A stretch of 64,000 nt of DNA from Neoehrlichia mikurensis (GTDB lineage: Bacteria > Pseudomonadota > Alphaproteobacteria > Rickettsiales > Anaplasmataceae), in assembly GCF_019186785.1 (NCBI RefSeq), contig NZ_CP066557.1:1048302-1112301 (forward strand), given 5' to 3'. The notes under the pieces were generated by a model. The model was not told the origin of the DNA, ran no database searches, and saw nothing but the letters and a program-made list of their open reading frames with translations. The position numbers and the translations under genes were made by a program. Shown one piece after another: positions 28,940-39,500 of this stretch; position 1 is the stretch's first letter; the number at the start of each line of letters is the position of its first letter.

Positions 28940-29566
28940 TTATTGATTTAAAAATTTATCAGGATATGTTGGATAGAATGGAGATTCAATTGACATATGT
29001 TCAATTAATGTACAAGCTTCTTTCACAGAAAGATTATTAGATTTATCTATTGTAATCATAGTAGCAGCATCAGCAGCCTGTTTTGAAATTATATGGAAGC
29101 ATGATTTATAAAGCTGTTGATGAGCAAATGTTAATAACGTATTAGAAATATGTTTAATTTCTTTATCAGAAAGACAACAATCAACAAGAACATCACTTGT
29201 TTTATTGGCTATGTATAAGGGTAACATAGTAGCATACTTTTTACATTGAGAAAGTATTTGTTTAGCATCATTAATAGTTGAAATGTTTGTTAAAAATATA
29301 TAAATATCAAGCTTTATAACTTTACGCATTACAGCAATAAAATTAGTATTTATCATGTTATTAGTGAATTTTTTAACATGTAAATTCTTGGCAATAGTAT
29401 TCATGAAATGATTGGTATGACTTTTGCTATAAAAGCTTCTTAAAGTTTCTTCTACTTTGTTAAATTGGTAAGGAGTAATAGCAAGAGAAGGATTTTTTAA
29501 ATACAAAGCAGCTAAAATTGATTGTATAATATAGTTAAATGTTATTTGCTGTAAAGTTAATATCAT
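28940..29566 (-). CDS. Fast-evolving paralog 2 of a duplicated lineage-specific family
   Basis: A 208-residue product of the same length and frame as paralog 1, with no insertion or deletion. Differences are T8I, K14I, H15Q, S33Y, Q65K, then a run of changes near 75-99 and near 116-144 (for example SLGIAGHID against PLYIANKTS), then E to K and N to D near the end. By eye only about two codons differ silently. The upstream 220 bases are nearly identical to those of paralog 1, so both should be expressed alike. The function is unknown. Confidence 0.8.
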   Translation of the reverse strand: MILTLQQITFNYIIQSILAALYLKNPSLAITPYQFNKVEETLRSFYSKSHTNHFMNTIAKNLHVKKFTNNMINTNFIAVMRKVIKLDIYIFLTNISTINDAKQILSQCKKYATMLPLYIANKTSDVLVDCCLSDKEIKHISNTLLTFAHQQLYKSCFHIISKQAADAATMITIDKSNNLSVKEACTLIEHMSIESPFYPTYPDKFLNQ

Positions 29567-29789
29567 ATGTAAAACATTAGTTAATTAAATTATAATTATA
29601 ATATAAATTGAAATTATTTTCCATACCTTAATATATAATTTAATATATATTATTACTTAATAAATAGAAGAAACGTGATAATTGTCATCATAATTTTATT
29701 GTTTTAGTAGAGTTATATAGGTATTACAAATCTTTCTAATTAGTTTATCAGATCCAATATCATCAATATTAGAGTAAAAAAAATTATAT

Positions 29790-29870
29790 CATGAATATTT
29801 ATTCTACTATTTTATAGATTGTTGTATAATTGATATTATTTAATGTATACAATATTTTTAATATCATTTT
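29790..29870 (+). repeat. Dispersed repeat, partner of 54387-54470 (inverted)
   Basis: About 80 bases match at roughly nine in ten positions, including a shared stretch CTACTATTTTATAGATT. In the partner copy the sequence continues directly from a decayed fragment of the tandem membrane-protein family. This copy may therefore be the tail end of another lost family member. Confidence 0.75.
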
Positions 29871-30416
29871 ATATTAATGTTATATTTAAAGTAATTTTTT
29901 AGTTTTCTGTTTTTTTTAAATTATTTTTGATTACTTAATGATCGTTTAACATATTAACTTATATAGTTAATTTGGTTGTTTTTTGATAAAAAATTAAAAT
30001 AAGTTATATTTTTTATAATTCGTCATAGTAGCAATAAAGAAACTGAGTATAAAAAAATTTTTTATCTATATTATATTATCTTCATTTTAAATAGGGCTTT
30101 ATTACCGTATATACCAATAATTAATATCTTTTTTAGTCTGTTGTATAAATTATAGTAAAAATTCTATTGTTAGGATATTTTATTAAATTATCATTTGATT
30201 TTTTTTATTAAAATAACTAATATATCTTCAAATTTTGATTTCATTAATATTATATAATTCTTAGCATCAAAAATTTTTATGAAACCTTTTATGGGTAATA
30301 TTTAAAAAAAGTTTAAGCAATGAAAAGGTATGTAATGTTGAGATTTATATTGAAGTTTTATATAGAATAGAACATACTTTAAAGTATTACTGTTCTTATA
30401 ATTGGTATACAGAAAT
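29794..30416. other. Intergenic space before tRNA-Ser with a dispersed repeat at its start
   Basis: About 620 bases without a gene. Bases 29790-29870 match, inverted, the segment 54387-54470 in the graveyard region. The rest is AT-rich and unassigned. Confidence 0.6.
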
Positions 30417-30508
30417 GGAGAGGTGGCCGAGAGGCTGAAGGCGGCGGTTTGCTAAACCGTTATACGAATAAAATCGTATCGAGGGTTCGAATCCCTCTCT
30501 CTCCGCCA
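30417..30508 (+). tRNA. tRNA-Ser (anticodon GCT)
   Basis: A class II tRNA with a long variable arm. Acceptor stem GGAGAGG pairs with TCTCTCC. The anticodon loop TTGCTAA has anticodon GCT. The variable arm is ATACGA...TCGTAT, and the T arm contains GTTCGAATC. The discriminator G is followed by an encoded CCA at 30506-30508. Confidence 0.95.
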
Positions 30509-30600
30509 AAAATAAGCATCTTTTTTGATAATGATGGTTATTTTACTTGACGATATAAATCAAATATATAAACATATAAGTGCAACATACGAGGAAAAAA

Positions 30601-30729
30601 ATGAAAGTTATAGGCTCTTTAAAATCTGCTAAAATGCGTGATAAGGATTGTAAGATAGTACGCAGAAAAGGACGTATATACGTGATAAACAAAAAAAAAC
30701 CTAGGTTTAAAGCACGTCAAGGGTATTGA
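30601..30729 (+). CDS. rpmJ: 50S ribosomal protein L36
   Basis: A 42-residue open frame ([17 protein letters not shown], then [20 protein letters not shown]) ending ARQGY. This is the bacterial L36 of the longer, zinc-less type: the second Cys and the Cys-His pair of the zinc-ribbon form are missing, as in many alphaproteobacteria. It was found by direct reading, since it is short. An AACATACGAGGAAAAAA stretch gives a good ribosome binding site (GAGG). It stands alone, just behind tRNA-Ser. Confidence 0.93.
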   Translation: MKVIGSLKSAKMRDKDCKIVRRKGRIYVINKKKPRFKARQGY

Positions 30730-30806
30730 TTGTTATAGTTGTGTTAAGTTTATATTAATTAAAAAATATTAATAATTATATATTGAAATGACGGCAGGGG
30801 TGCTTT

Positions 30807-31142
30807 ATTAGAAATTTTTCTTTTATTACTATAAGAAATAGCAAAAATAATAAGCTTACTTATTATACTGCTTTATTACTTATATTAGTTTTAATTTTTT
30901 ATTTTAATATTCATATGCTAATTGGTAATAGAGGTGTTATTACTTTAATTAAATTATATAAAGATGTTGATTATCATTATTCTGTTTTAAAAAAAGCAGT
31001 GGATCTAAAAAAACAGTTAGAGCATAAAAATAAACTTTTACAGGAGAAGTCGTTAAATTTAGATTTATTAGATGAACAAACACGTAATGTATTAGGTTAT
31101 GTTGATAAAAATGAAATTGTTATAATATTAAACCCTCAATAA
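30807..31142 (+). CDS. ftsB: FtsB/DivIC-like septum formation initiator, start codon unusual
   Basis: From the ATG at 30915 the product is 75 residues with only the coiled coil (VLKKAVDLKKQLEHKNKLLQEK) and the C-terminal VLGYVDKNEIVII. The same frame is open back to 30792 and encodes exactly the missing part: a basic start and a membrane helix (LTYYTALLLILVLIFYF). No ATG, GTG or TTG exists in that stretch. ATT at 30807 has AGGGG six bases before it, so an ATT start is the best reading; 30915 is the conservative alternative. FtsB bridges FtsL and FtsQ in the divisome. The gene converges on the IalB-like gene with a 7-base overlap of ends. Confidence 0.65.
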   Translation: MRNFSFITIRNSKNNKLTYYTALLLILVLIFYFNIHMLIGNRGVITLIKLYKDVDYHYSVLKKAVDLKKQLEHKNKLLQEKSLNLDLLDEQTRNVLGYVDKNEIVIILNPQ

Positions 31143-31645
31143 TTACAAATTTGTTGCATTTTTTTATATGATTTTTTAAAACCTAATAAAGAATAGGAGT
31201 TTTCTATTTTTTTATTAGATGTAGATACTCCTTTGACAACTAATAACAATCCTTTTTGCATGGCATCTATAATTTTTGCATCGGTATTAATACTTTCTGT
31301 CCAAGCTATGTCATTCTCAATTATTGATAAATAGTATGTTTTTTTATGATCTATTATTAATCTTAAAGGTTTTTGCTTATACTTCACACCTGAAGATACG
31401 CTAACTTCATTAAATACTTTACTAATATAAGTTACCATAAACAGAGCATTGCTTTTGTTATTATTAGTAGGAGAGGAAAGTAAGTAACATAGTTTTTGTT
31501 CGCCTTGTGTAGCTGTATAAACATTCCAACTTTTATTTTTTTCAATTAGCTTTATATCACTAATACCTTGTAATACAGAGGCAAAGCAATGCACATTAAA
31601 AACAAGTAATAATAATATTATTATTATAAATTTATTAACTAACAC
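31136..31645 (-). CDS. Invasion-associated locus B (IalB)-like secreted protein
   Basis: A 169-residue protein with a signal peptide (MLVNKFIIIILLLLVFNVHCFA). The body follows the IalB family: WNVYTATQGEQKLCYLLSSP near residue 42, then a beta-rich stretch with VSSGVKYKQKPLRLII, IAWTESINTDAKIIDAMQKGLLLVVKGVSTS near 118, and SYSLLGFKKSYKKMQQIC at the end. The two Cys in KLCYL and QQICNY are the family's usual pair. IalB proteins are periplasmic or surface proteins linked to host cell invasion in Bartonella, but their molecular role is unclear. It overlaps the stop of rpoH by 7 bases on the same strand, so it is probably cotranscribed. Confidence 0.78.
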   Translation of the reverse strand: MLVNKFIIIILLLLVFNVHCFASVLQGISDIKLIEKNKSWNVYTATQGEQKLCYLLSSPTNNNKSNALFMVTYISKVFNEVSVSSGVKYKQKPLRLIIDHKKTYYLSIIENDIAWTESINTDAKIIDAMQKGLLLVVKGVSTSNKKIENSYSLLGFKKSYKKMQQICNY

Positions 31646-32520
31646 ATTAGTTCTTCTTTGTTAGCTTGAATAAAGGATTTTACTTTATTAAATGAATGTA
31701 GCTCAATTTGTCTAATTCTTTCTTTTGATACATTATATTTTATACTTAGTGATTCTAAAGTTTCTGGTTGATCAATTAATCTTCTTTTAATAAAAATATC
31801 ACGATGTCTATCTTTTAATGATAATAAAGCTTTCTGTATTAATGATTCTTTAATATAATTTTCTTCATTAGTGTGATACATCACTTCTTGATTTGGTGTA
31901 TTAGATGGTATTATGTCTTGGAGTTCAACTTTATTATCATCATTATTATTAGTAAAAACTAATCCGTTTAAAGATACATCTCTATTATTGAAGAATTTAT
32001 TCATGTACTCAACTTCTTGTTCTGAAGTAGAGCATTCGTTAGCTATAGCTTTGACTTCATCTAAAGTTATATTATTACAGCATAATAATTTTTTCTTTAT
32101 TTTTCTTAAGCTAAAAAATAACTTTCTTTGTGCTTGAGTAGTTCCTATTTTAACATGCGACCATGATTTCAAAATATAATCTTTTATAGAAGCTTTGATC
32201 CACCACATTGCATAAGTTGATAATCTAAATCCAAGATTAGGATTAAATTTTTTTACAGCTTGCATTAAACCTATATTACCTTCCATAATTAACTCTATTA
32301 ATGGTAGTCCATAATTTTTAAATCCCATTGCAATTTTTATAACTAACCTTAGATGACTGGTAACTAATTTATGCGCATCAGCTATGATCCCGTTATCATA
32401 CCAGCTTTTTGCTAATTTTTCTTCTTCTTCAGCAGAAAGAACAGGAAAGGACTGAACTTGACGAATATATGATAGAACATTATCAGAATTAAGAGAAGAG
32501 AATACAGATGATGTTAGCAT
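31639..32520 (-). CDS. rpoH: RNA polymerase sigma-32 factor
   Basis: RpoH directs heat-shock transcription and is one of very few sigma factors in this lineage. The 293-residue protein has region 1.2 (VLSYIRQVQSFPVLSAEEEEKLA), region 2 with LIMEGNIGLMQAVKKFNPNLGFRLSTYAMWWIKASI near residues 78-113, and the RpoH-specific box just after it (WSHVKIGTTQAQRKLFFSLRK near 120). Region 4 ends in YNVSKERIRQIELHSFNKVK near 263. The downstream IalB-like gene overlaps it, so the secreted protein may be made together with the stress sigma factor. Confidence 0.95.
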   Translation of the reverse strand: MLTSSVFSSLNSDNVLSYIRQVQSFPVLSAEEEEKLAKSWYDNGIIADAHKLVTSHLRLVIKIAMGFKNYGLPLIELIMEGNIGLMQAVKKFNPNLGFRLSTYAMWWIKASIKDYILKSWSHVKIGTTQAQRKLFFSLRKIKKKLLCCNNITLDEVKAIANECSTSEQEVEYMNKFFNNRDVSLNGLVFTNNNDDNKVELQDIIPSNTPNQEVMYHTNEENYIKESLIQKALLSLKDRHRDIFIKRRLIDQPETLESLSIKYNVSKERIRQIELHSFNKVKSFIQANKEELMC

Positions 32521-32757
32521 AAATTTACCATTTTAAACTTTATCATTAATATTAGCATATCCCAGCCATTATAACACTATAATAAGTATATAAAAGATTT
32601 TCAAGAGGTGAAAAGAATAAAATCAGGAAAATTAATTATGCTATAGATTGAAATATAGGGTTAAAATACACTAAGAGATTTTAAGTAATTAATAAATTTT
32701 AAAAATTATAGGTATATTATTAAATCCTGTCAACTAATCAGTGTTAGGTAATAAATT

Positions 32758-33330
32758 ATGAATATTACAATCACGTGTAGAGGGTTTAATATTACTGATA
32801 GTATAAAAGCGTATGTGGAAAAGGCTATTAAAGATCACATTATAAAATATTTTCAAGATGAAGTTATAATTAAGGTTATTTTATCAAAAGAAGCTTATTT
32901 TTTTAGTGCTAGTATAAGCATTTATGATAACATTAATGAATTTATAAAATTATTAAAAAATGCAGAAACGGCTTATAAGGCTATTGATAATGCTGTTACG
33001 CACTTAAATAGTAAATTAACTAAGTATAAGAGTGAAAAAATAAATAAATATCGTAAAAATAGACAATTGATCCGTAATCAACAGAAATATAAAAGCTATT
33101 TATTTGATAATATTCAAGATGTTACGAGTGAAAATATAGAGGATTCTCCTTTAATTATTGAAGAAGATACAAATTTGAAAATTATGTCTGTAAGTGAAGC
33201 AGTAATGGAAATGGAGATGACATCTATTCCAGCATTGTTATTTATTAATGCGAGAACTAATATGGTAAATATGATTTATATGAGGAATGATGGTAATATA
33301 ACTTGGGTCAATACGTTAAAAATGCATTAG
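32758..33330 (+). CDS. hpf: Ribosome hibernation-promoting factor, long form (RaiA/HPF)
   Basis: A 190-residue long HPF that binds the 30S subunit and, through its C-terminal domain, pairs ribosomes into inactive 100S dimers. The N-terminal domain reads MNITITCRGFNITDSIKAYVEKAIKDHI, with a basic helix after it. A charged linker spans about residues 100-140. The C-terminal dimerisation domain is LKIMSVSEAVMEMEMTSIPALLFINARTNMVNMIYMRNDGNITWV. All are in family order. Some loops of the first domain are shorter than in free-living relatives. It is a single gene, divergent from rpoH with 237 bases between. Confidence 0.9.
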   Translation: MNITITCRGFNITDSIKAYVEKAIKDHIIKYFQDEVIIKVILSKEAYFFSASISIYDNINEFIKLLKNAETAYKAIDNAVTHLNSKLTKYKSEKINKYRKNRQLIRNQQKYKSYLFDNIQDVTSENIEDSPLIIEEDTNLKIMSVSEAVMEMEMTSIPALLFINARTNMVNMIYMRNDGNITWVNTLKMH

Positions 33331-33508
33331 ATTTCAAAATGCAATAATTGCTTATATTTAATAAGTGTGTATAATATGTTCATTATTTAATTATTTTTTG
33401 ACTTTTTAATATTAGTTAATATTGTGGGATATTTTTTTAATAAAATATTAATATATTAAATATTATAACTATCTTAATAAAGAAAATAAATTTTTATGGA
33501 TATTTAAA

Positions 33509-36500
33509 ATGACAAATCAATTTTTGAACGAGTTACATGAAGCAATTAGAAAGAATGATGCTGAAGGAGTAGATAATTTTTTTAAGAATGCAAGCAACGA
33601 AGAAAAAAGTATAGCTCTTTTTTCTCCTATAGATAATGTAAGCTTATTAAATTATGTGATTTTTCACAACTATGATGTAAAAATATTTAGTACTCTTGTT
33701 CAACTTTATGATAATTTAGACATTGCTCATTATGAAGGTGAATTTCCAATACTTTTTTCAGTACTATTTTGTGATATTAAATACTTAAAAATATTGGATC
33801 ACCCAGAAATATCACAAAAACTGACTTGGGATATTATATATGAAGATAAAAAAAATTATGAAAATGTATTAAATAGAAGCAATTTACTGTCCATGACAAG
33901 TAATATAGTTACCGATAACGATGCTGATGAAGTTATTAATGCTCTTGATATATTATATAAGCATAACCCATCAATTATAACTTATGTTAATAGTGAACAA
34001 AATAGTTTGTTTGCTAATGTGTTTGCATGTAAAAATAAGAAAGTTATGCAATGGTATCTCAATAAGATAAATACATGTGTAAATTCACAATATGAGTTTA
34101 ATCTTCTTCTATCAGGTATCGGCATTCTTATACAGGATGCAATAATAGCTAATGAACTTGTTCTAAATTTAGAAGAGATCTTAGGGATTATTGATAAGAA
34201 ATATCATGAGGATATTTTATTAGCAAAATCTGATGATAGGAGAGATATTTCTGTTCTAAGTGTAGCAATAGCCAAAAATGATTTTTCTTTTTTAAAGGCT
34301 ATTGATGTTTGTGATAGTAAGGAAATTCAAAATGAAATTATTGTATCTTTAATTAAATATAATGCTATTGATAAATTTAAATGCTATGATCATCCTTTTG
34401 CAAAATCTATTGATAAAAATATTCAAGATTTTTTTAAGGAGAATTGTTCAGATTGTGTTGATGATAGATACAGGGTATTATTTACAGATGATACTCTAAA
34501 CAAAAATAATTATTTATTTGAAAAAAACTTTACTGAAGAGAATATATCAAGAGAAGCTTTATTATATTATTTATCTTTGAATAAAGATTACAAGAAAATT
34601 AGAGAACTTCTGGATCATAGCTCTATATGGCATGATGATTATTTAAAAGATTTAATAATACAAGGAGATGTGGCATTTTTTCAAGAAGTAATTGGACAAG
34701 ATTATTCTTTTAGTGAAGAAGATCTATCACTTTTTGTGAAATCATATCCTGAATTTTTATTACATATTATGTGTAATATTGCTAGAAAAAAAGCACAAGA
34801 TTGTCTCTCTCCACAAGAAGAAGTTTATCTCCCTATGATTAAAAAATTACTTAATGTATGTGATGATATACCAGTTCTTGAAAATATGATGACTTGTAAT
34901 TCAAAAGATGTTAAAGAATTTATATCATACGGTAGTAATGTTTTTAAAGATATATTTGATAGTAGATTAAATGAAATTGACAATGTTGCATGTCAAATAG
35001 TGTCACAAGGTGATGAAAATATATTTAAAGCTTTAATAGATTATAATATTAACTTGATTTATGCAGATAATTTAGTAAATCTTGCATTAGATGCGGGACA
35101 TATAAAGTTAGCTCAGTATATCATATCTTTACATAAGGATAATATTAATAATATTTTGAAAGACCTGCCTTTAGATTCTAGTGTTTCTTATGAAAATTGT
35201 CTTTCTTCTCAGCAATATCATTGTTTAATGAAATCTCTTTTTGTTTTAGCTTCTTGTGAAGGTAATGAAGCACTAAAAAAGTTAACTAAAGACTTTTCTC
35301 TTAATAAAGTTTTATCAAGTAAAGATATAAATAAATTATCACAATATGCAAAGAGTAATTCAAAAACAATGAAACAAAAATTAAAGATGCTCAATGCTAA
35401 AATTGATAATGTTGTTCATTCTTTAGATGAAATTCAAGATAATCAGTCTGTAGAAACATTAGATGAAATTCAAGATAATCAGTCTGTAGAAACATTAGAT
35501 GAAGTTCAAGATAATCAGTCTGTAGAAACATTAGATGAAGTTCAAGGTAATAATCAGTCTGTAAAAGCATTTCAAGAGCTTATGAAAAAATTTCATGCAT
35601 CTAATAATCAATATAAAGAATTCTCTAATCTTTGTGATATGTCTGTACAAGAATTTAAAGATATATGTAAAAAAAAGTTTCGCAATGTAAATGAATATTT
35701 AAAATGTAATGAGGATGGATGGAATATATTTACTCATATTGCTGCTAATGGAAGTGGAATACATTTACAAGCTTTACAAAAATTATATAAATCTAGTAAT
35801 AGTCATAACTTACTATTAAATAATCAATCTCGTTTAGGAAGTACTTTTCAATGTGCAATTATGGCTAACAACAATTCTGTTATGAAATATATGTTATCAA
35901 TGCATGATCATAAGTTTACTAAAGATGGAGAGATGAAAAATAATATTCTTCATACAACTCTTTTATCTCAAAAATATAATCTTTTTATTGAGATAGTGAA
36001 AATATATGATGAATTATCAAGTAAAAATTCACAACACAGATTAAATATTTTTAGTGCATCTTCAAAACAAAAAAATATTAATAATTTTATCGATGCTTTA
36101 TTAGCGAATAATATTTATAATGATAGCCCATTAACTCTATTAATAGATAGTAAAGAATATGCTTTATCTAGTTATTTATTTTCTTATTTCAAAAAATTGG
36201 ATACAAAGAATTTAATGAAAATTCTACTAAATGATCATTTTGTGGATAAGGTGATAAATTCAAAAGATCGATATTTTATTAATCAATTATTTGCTTTACA
36301 GGAATTACATAATAAATCTTCAGAAAACAAGAAAATAGATTTACTAGGAAAATTAGAGTTATTTATAAAATTATTTAAAGAAGATGATAAAACCTTTCAT
36401 TCTATTATTTCTCAAATTGAGCGTTATGAAGGAAAAGATAGTGAAAAGTATCAAAATTTATTATTGAAATTTTCAATAGAATTAGCAAAGGAAAATTCTC

Positions 36501-39500
36501 ATGATAGTTTTTTTCAACGATATATTAGCAAATTAGATGACCAACACTTGCTTAAACTTGCACAAGAATGCATAAAAACTGATAACATAAGAATATTGAA
36601 AAGTATACACATAGTTAGTAAGAAAAAGTTTAATTTTATGTGTCAGAACATAAGATTAAGAACATTAATTGAGAATAATAGTATCAATTGTATTAATTTT
36701 TTGGCAGAATATGACTTTTCTGAAGTAGCAAAAAGACTAAATGCAGAAATTATTAATGATACTATTAATGCTTGTCAAATAGATATTATTGAGAGTGATA
36801 CAATAGATGTTGATGCATTAATTAAAAATAAACAATCAAGAGTATTAGAGTTTTTGATACGCAAAGGATTATCAATAAGTGATTTGCAGCTTATAAGGAT
36901 GGCTGAAGCAAAAATGGATAGTGCATGTATCGCTGCATTAAAAAATAAAAATCTTTCTAAAGATACTTTATTATATGATTTAGCATTATCAAATAATTTT
37001 AAATTTATAAAAAATGCCATTAATTATAATAATGATCTTCTTACTAAACATGATTATTCTAACATTTCGCGTAAAGAATTATTAAAGAAATTAAAGAAAA
37101 TTAATCCTAAAGTTGTTTTGAAACAAGGTAATACTTTATCCCAATTTGCAATGTATAACAAACTTGATACTTCTATATTAAAGTTACTACATGACTGCGA
37201 GAACGAACATGAGTTTCTGAATTCACAAGACGAACATAATTCTGTTGATGCTAACAAAGCGGGTGGTAGACCTGAAACATCTGCTGTTGATGCTAAATCT
37301 AAAGAAGGTGAAGCATCTGCTGTTGATGCTAACAAAGCGGGTGGTAGACCTGAAACATTTGCTGTATATAGTACAATAAATAAACATACAACATCTAAAA
37401 AAAATAATTCATATGATAAATTTGATGGTAATATACCTATAAATTTAAATGCAGTTATGGAAAGTGGTGGTACACCACAGAAAGATATGTCATCTAATGA
37501 TGATTTTAATGTGTACGATATTATACATTATAATCCTTTTGCTATATTAAAAAAATCTGATAATTCATTTAATACATCTAATGTAGCATATGAATTTACT
37601 AGACAGGAAGGATCTGCACAAAGAGAAGATAATCCTGTAACAGATTCTACTAGACAGGGATCCGCGCAAATAGAAGATAATCCTGCAACAGGTTCTACTA
37701 AACAGGGATCTGCGCAAATAGAAGATAATCCTGCATCTATGAAACATCCTGTAATAAAATATTCAGAGTTATTATATAATCGTTTAGGCTCATATGCTGC
37801 GGAGTTATCTTCCGAGCAATTTAATAATGCGATGGACATATCAGAACGATTTATGCGTTTAAGGAGAGCAGAAACTTATAATAAAGAAAAGTTTAATTTG
37901 ATATTCTCAGAAATTCATCAAAAGATGATTTTTCTTAATAAGAGTCTTAAGATTTTGAAGAGTCCTGAGATTTTGAGAATATTAAATAATTTTATCGTAG
38001 AGTGTTTGATTAGTGATAAATTTAAATCCCCAACCATTATGGATATGATTTTAGAAGCCAAAGATTATGATTTATACAACAGTAATTGTCGGTTTATGTA
38101 TTCTAGTAAACAGGAAGTACCTGCGCAAGACAAAGATAATCCTGCAACAGATTCTACTAAACAGGGATCTGCGCAAATAGAAGATAATCATGCAACAGGT
38201 TCTACTAAACAGGGATTTGCGCAAAGAGAAGATAATCCTGCAGTAGATTTATTACGTAATAATTTTATGCGATATGTTGAGAAGTTATCTTACGAGCAAT
38301 TTAATAATGCGATGGACATATTAGAAATAGTTATGAGTTTAAGGGAAGTAGAAACTTATAATAAAGAAAAGTTTAATTTGATATTCTCAAAAATTGATCA
38401 AAAGATGATTTCTTTTAATAAGGATCCTGAGGTTTCTAGAATATTAAATAATTTTATCGTAGAGTGTTTGATTAGTCATGAATTTAAATCCCCAACCATT
38501 AGGGATATGATTTTAAAAGCCAAAGATTATGATTTATACAATCGGTACAAAGATGATCCTGCAACAGGTTCTACTAAACAGGGATCTGCGCGAATTTTAT
38601 TATTAGATCGTTTTAATAATAAATTACGCCCATATGTTGCGGAGTTATCTCGCGAGAAATTGAATAATGTGGTGGACATATTAAAACTAGTTATGAGTTT
38701 AAGGGAAGTAGAAACTTATAATAAAGAAAAGTTTAATTTGATATTCTCAGAAATCGATCAAAAGATGATTTCTTTTAATAAGAGTCCTGAGATTTTGAGA
38801 GTATTCAATAATTTTATCGCAGAGTGTTTGATTAGTGATGAATTTAAATCTCCAACCATTATTGAGATGATTGTCAAAGCCAAAGATTATGATTTATACA
38901 GTAATTGTGTCAAATATGGAGTATTTGACAAAGATTTAAAGTACATGGCAAATTTATGTTCTTCTCATTTGTTAAGAGATAATGAAGGTAATTATGAATG
39001 TATAAAATTGCTTGCAGGATTACAAAAAAATCCAGTTTCTAATGTAAAAGCAATGGATTATGTAAAAAAAGATCAGCTACAAAAATTAAAAATGACCGAT
39101 ATAATTTATAATATATTTAACTCTTCTGATAATGAAAATATAGTTAGAGTATTACAAATTATTAATGAAGAAAATTTATCTAATGATTTAAATAAATTAT
39201 CGAAGGAAGAAAGAATTAAATTTTTTGCAAGTATTATTGAAAATTCATTATTTAAAGGAGAAAAAGATCGTTTTAAAAGTAGGAAATATATATATAATAT
39301 CTTAATGGATAATTATGTAAAAGATCCAATTGAATGCAATATGATATTGAATTATGTTTTCAAAAATTGCAAAAATATTTCATATAGAGATGCATTATTG
39401 CATGATTTGTTATTTTCTTTTAAATTTAATCATATTTATGATAGTAGTGATGACCTTTATACATCAAAAGATGAGTTAATAATTTTTAAATTATTAAATG

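Larger units (their letters stand above)
27872..29793. repeat. 961-bp direct tandem duplication, two copies
   Basis: Copy one is 27872-28832 and copy two is 28833-29793, both exactly 961 bp. Each carries a terminator hairpin, one minus-strand 208-codon gene and its upstream region. Outside the coding part I count about four differences in roughly 330 bp. Inside the gene the copies differ much more, almost only at positions that change the amino acid. Confidence 0.95.

Noticed and set aside
37528..37839. Long antisense frames inside the giant gene
   Set aside because: They arise from the in-frame repeats of the sense gene, which lack stops on the other strand. No start signals or family resemblance are seen.
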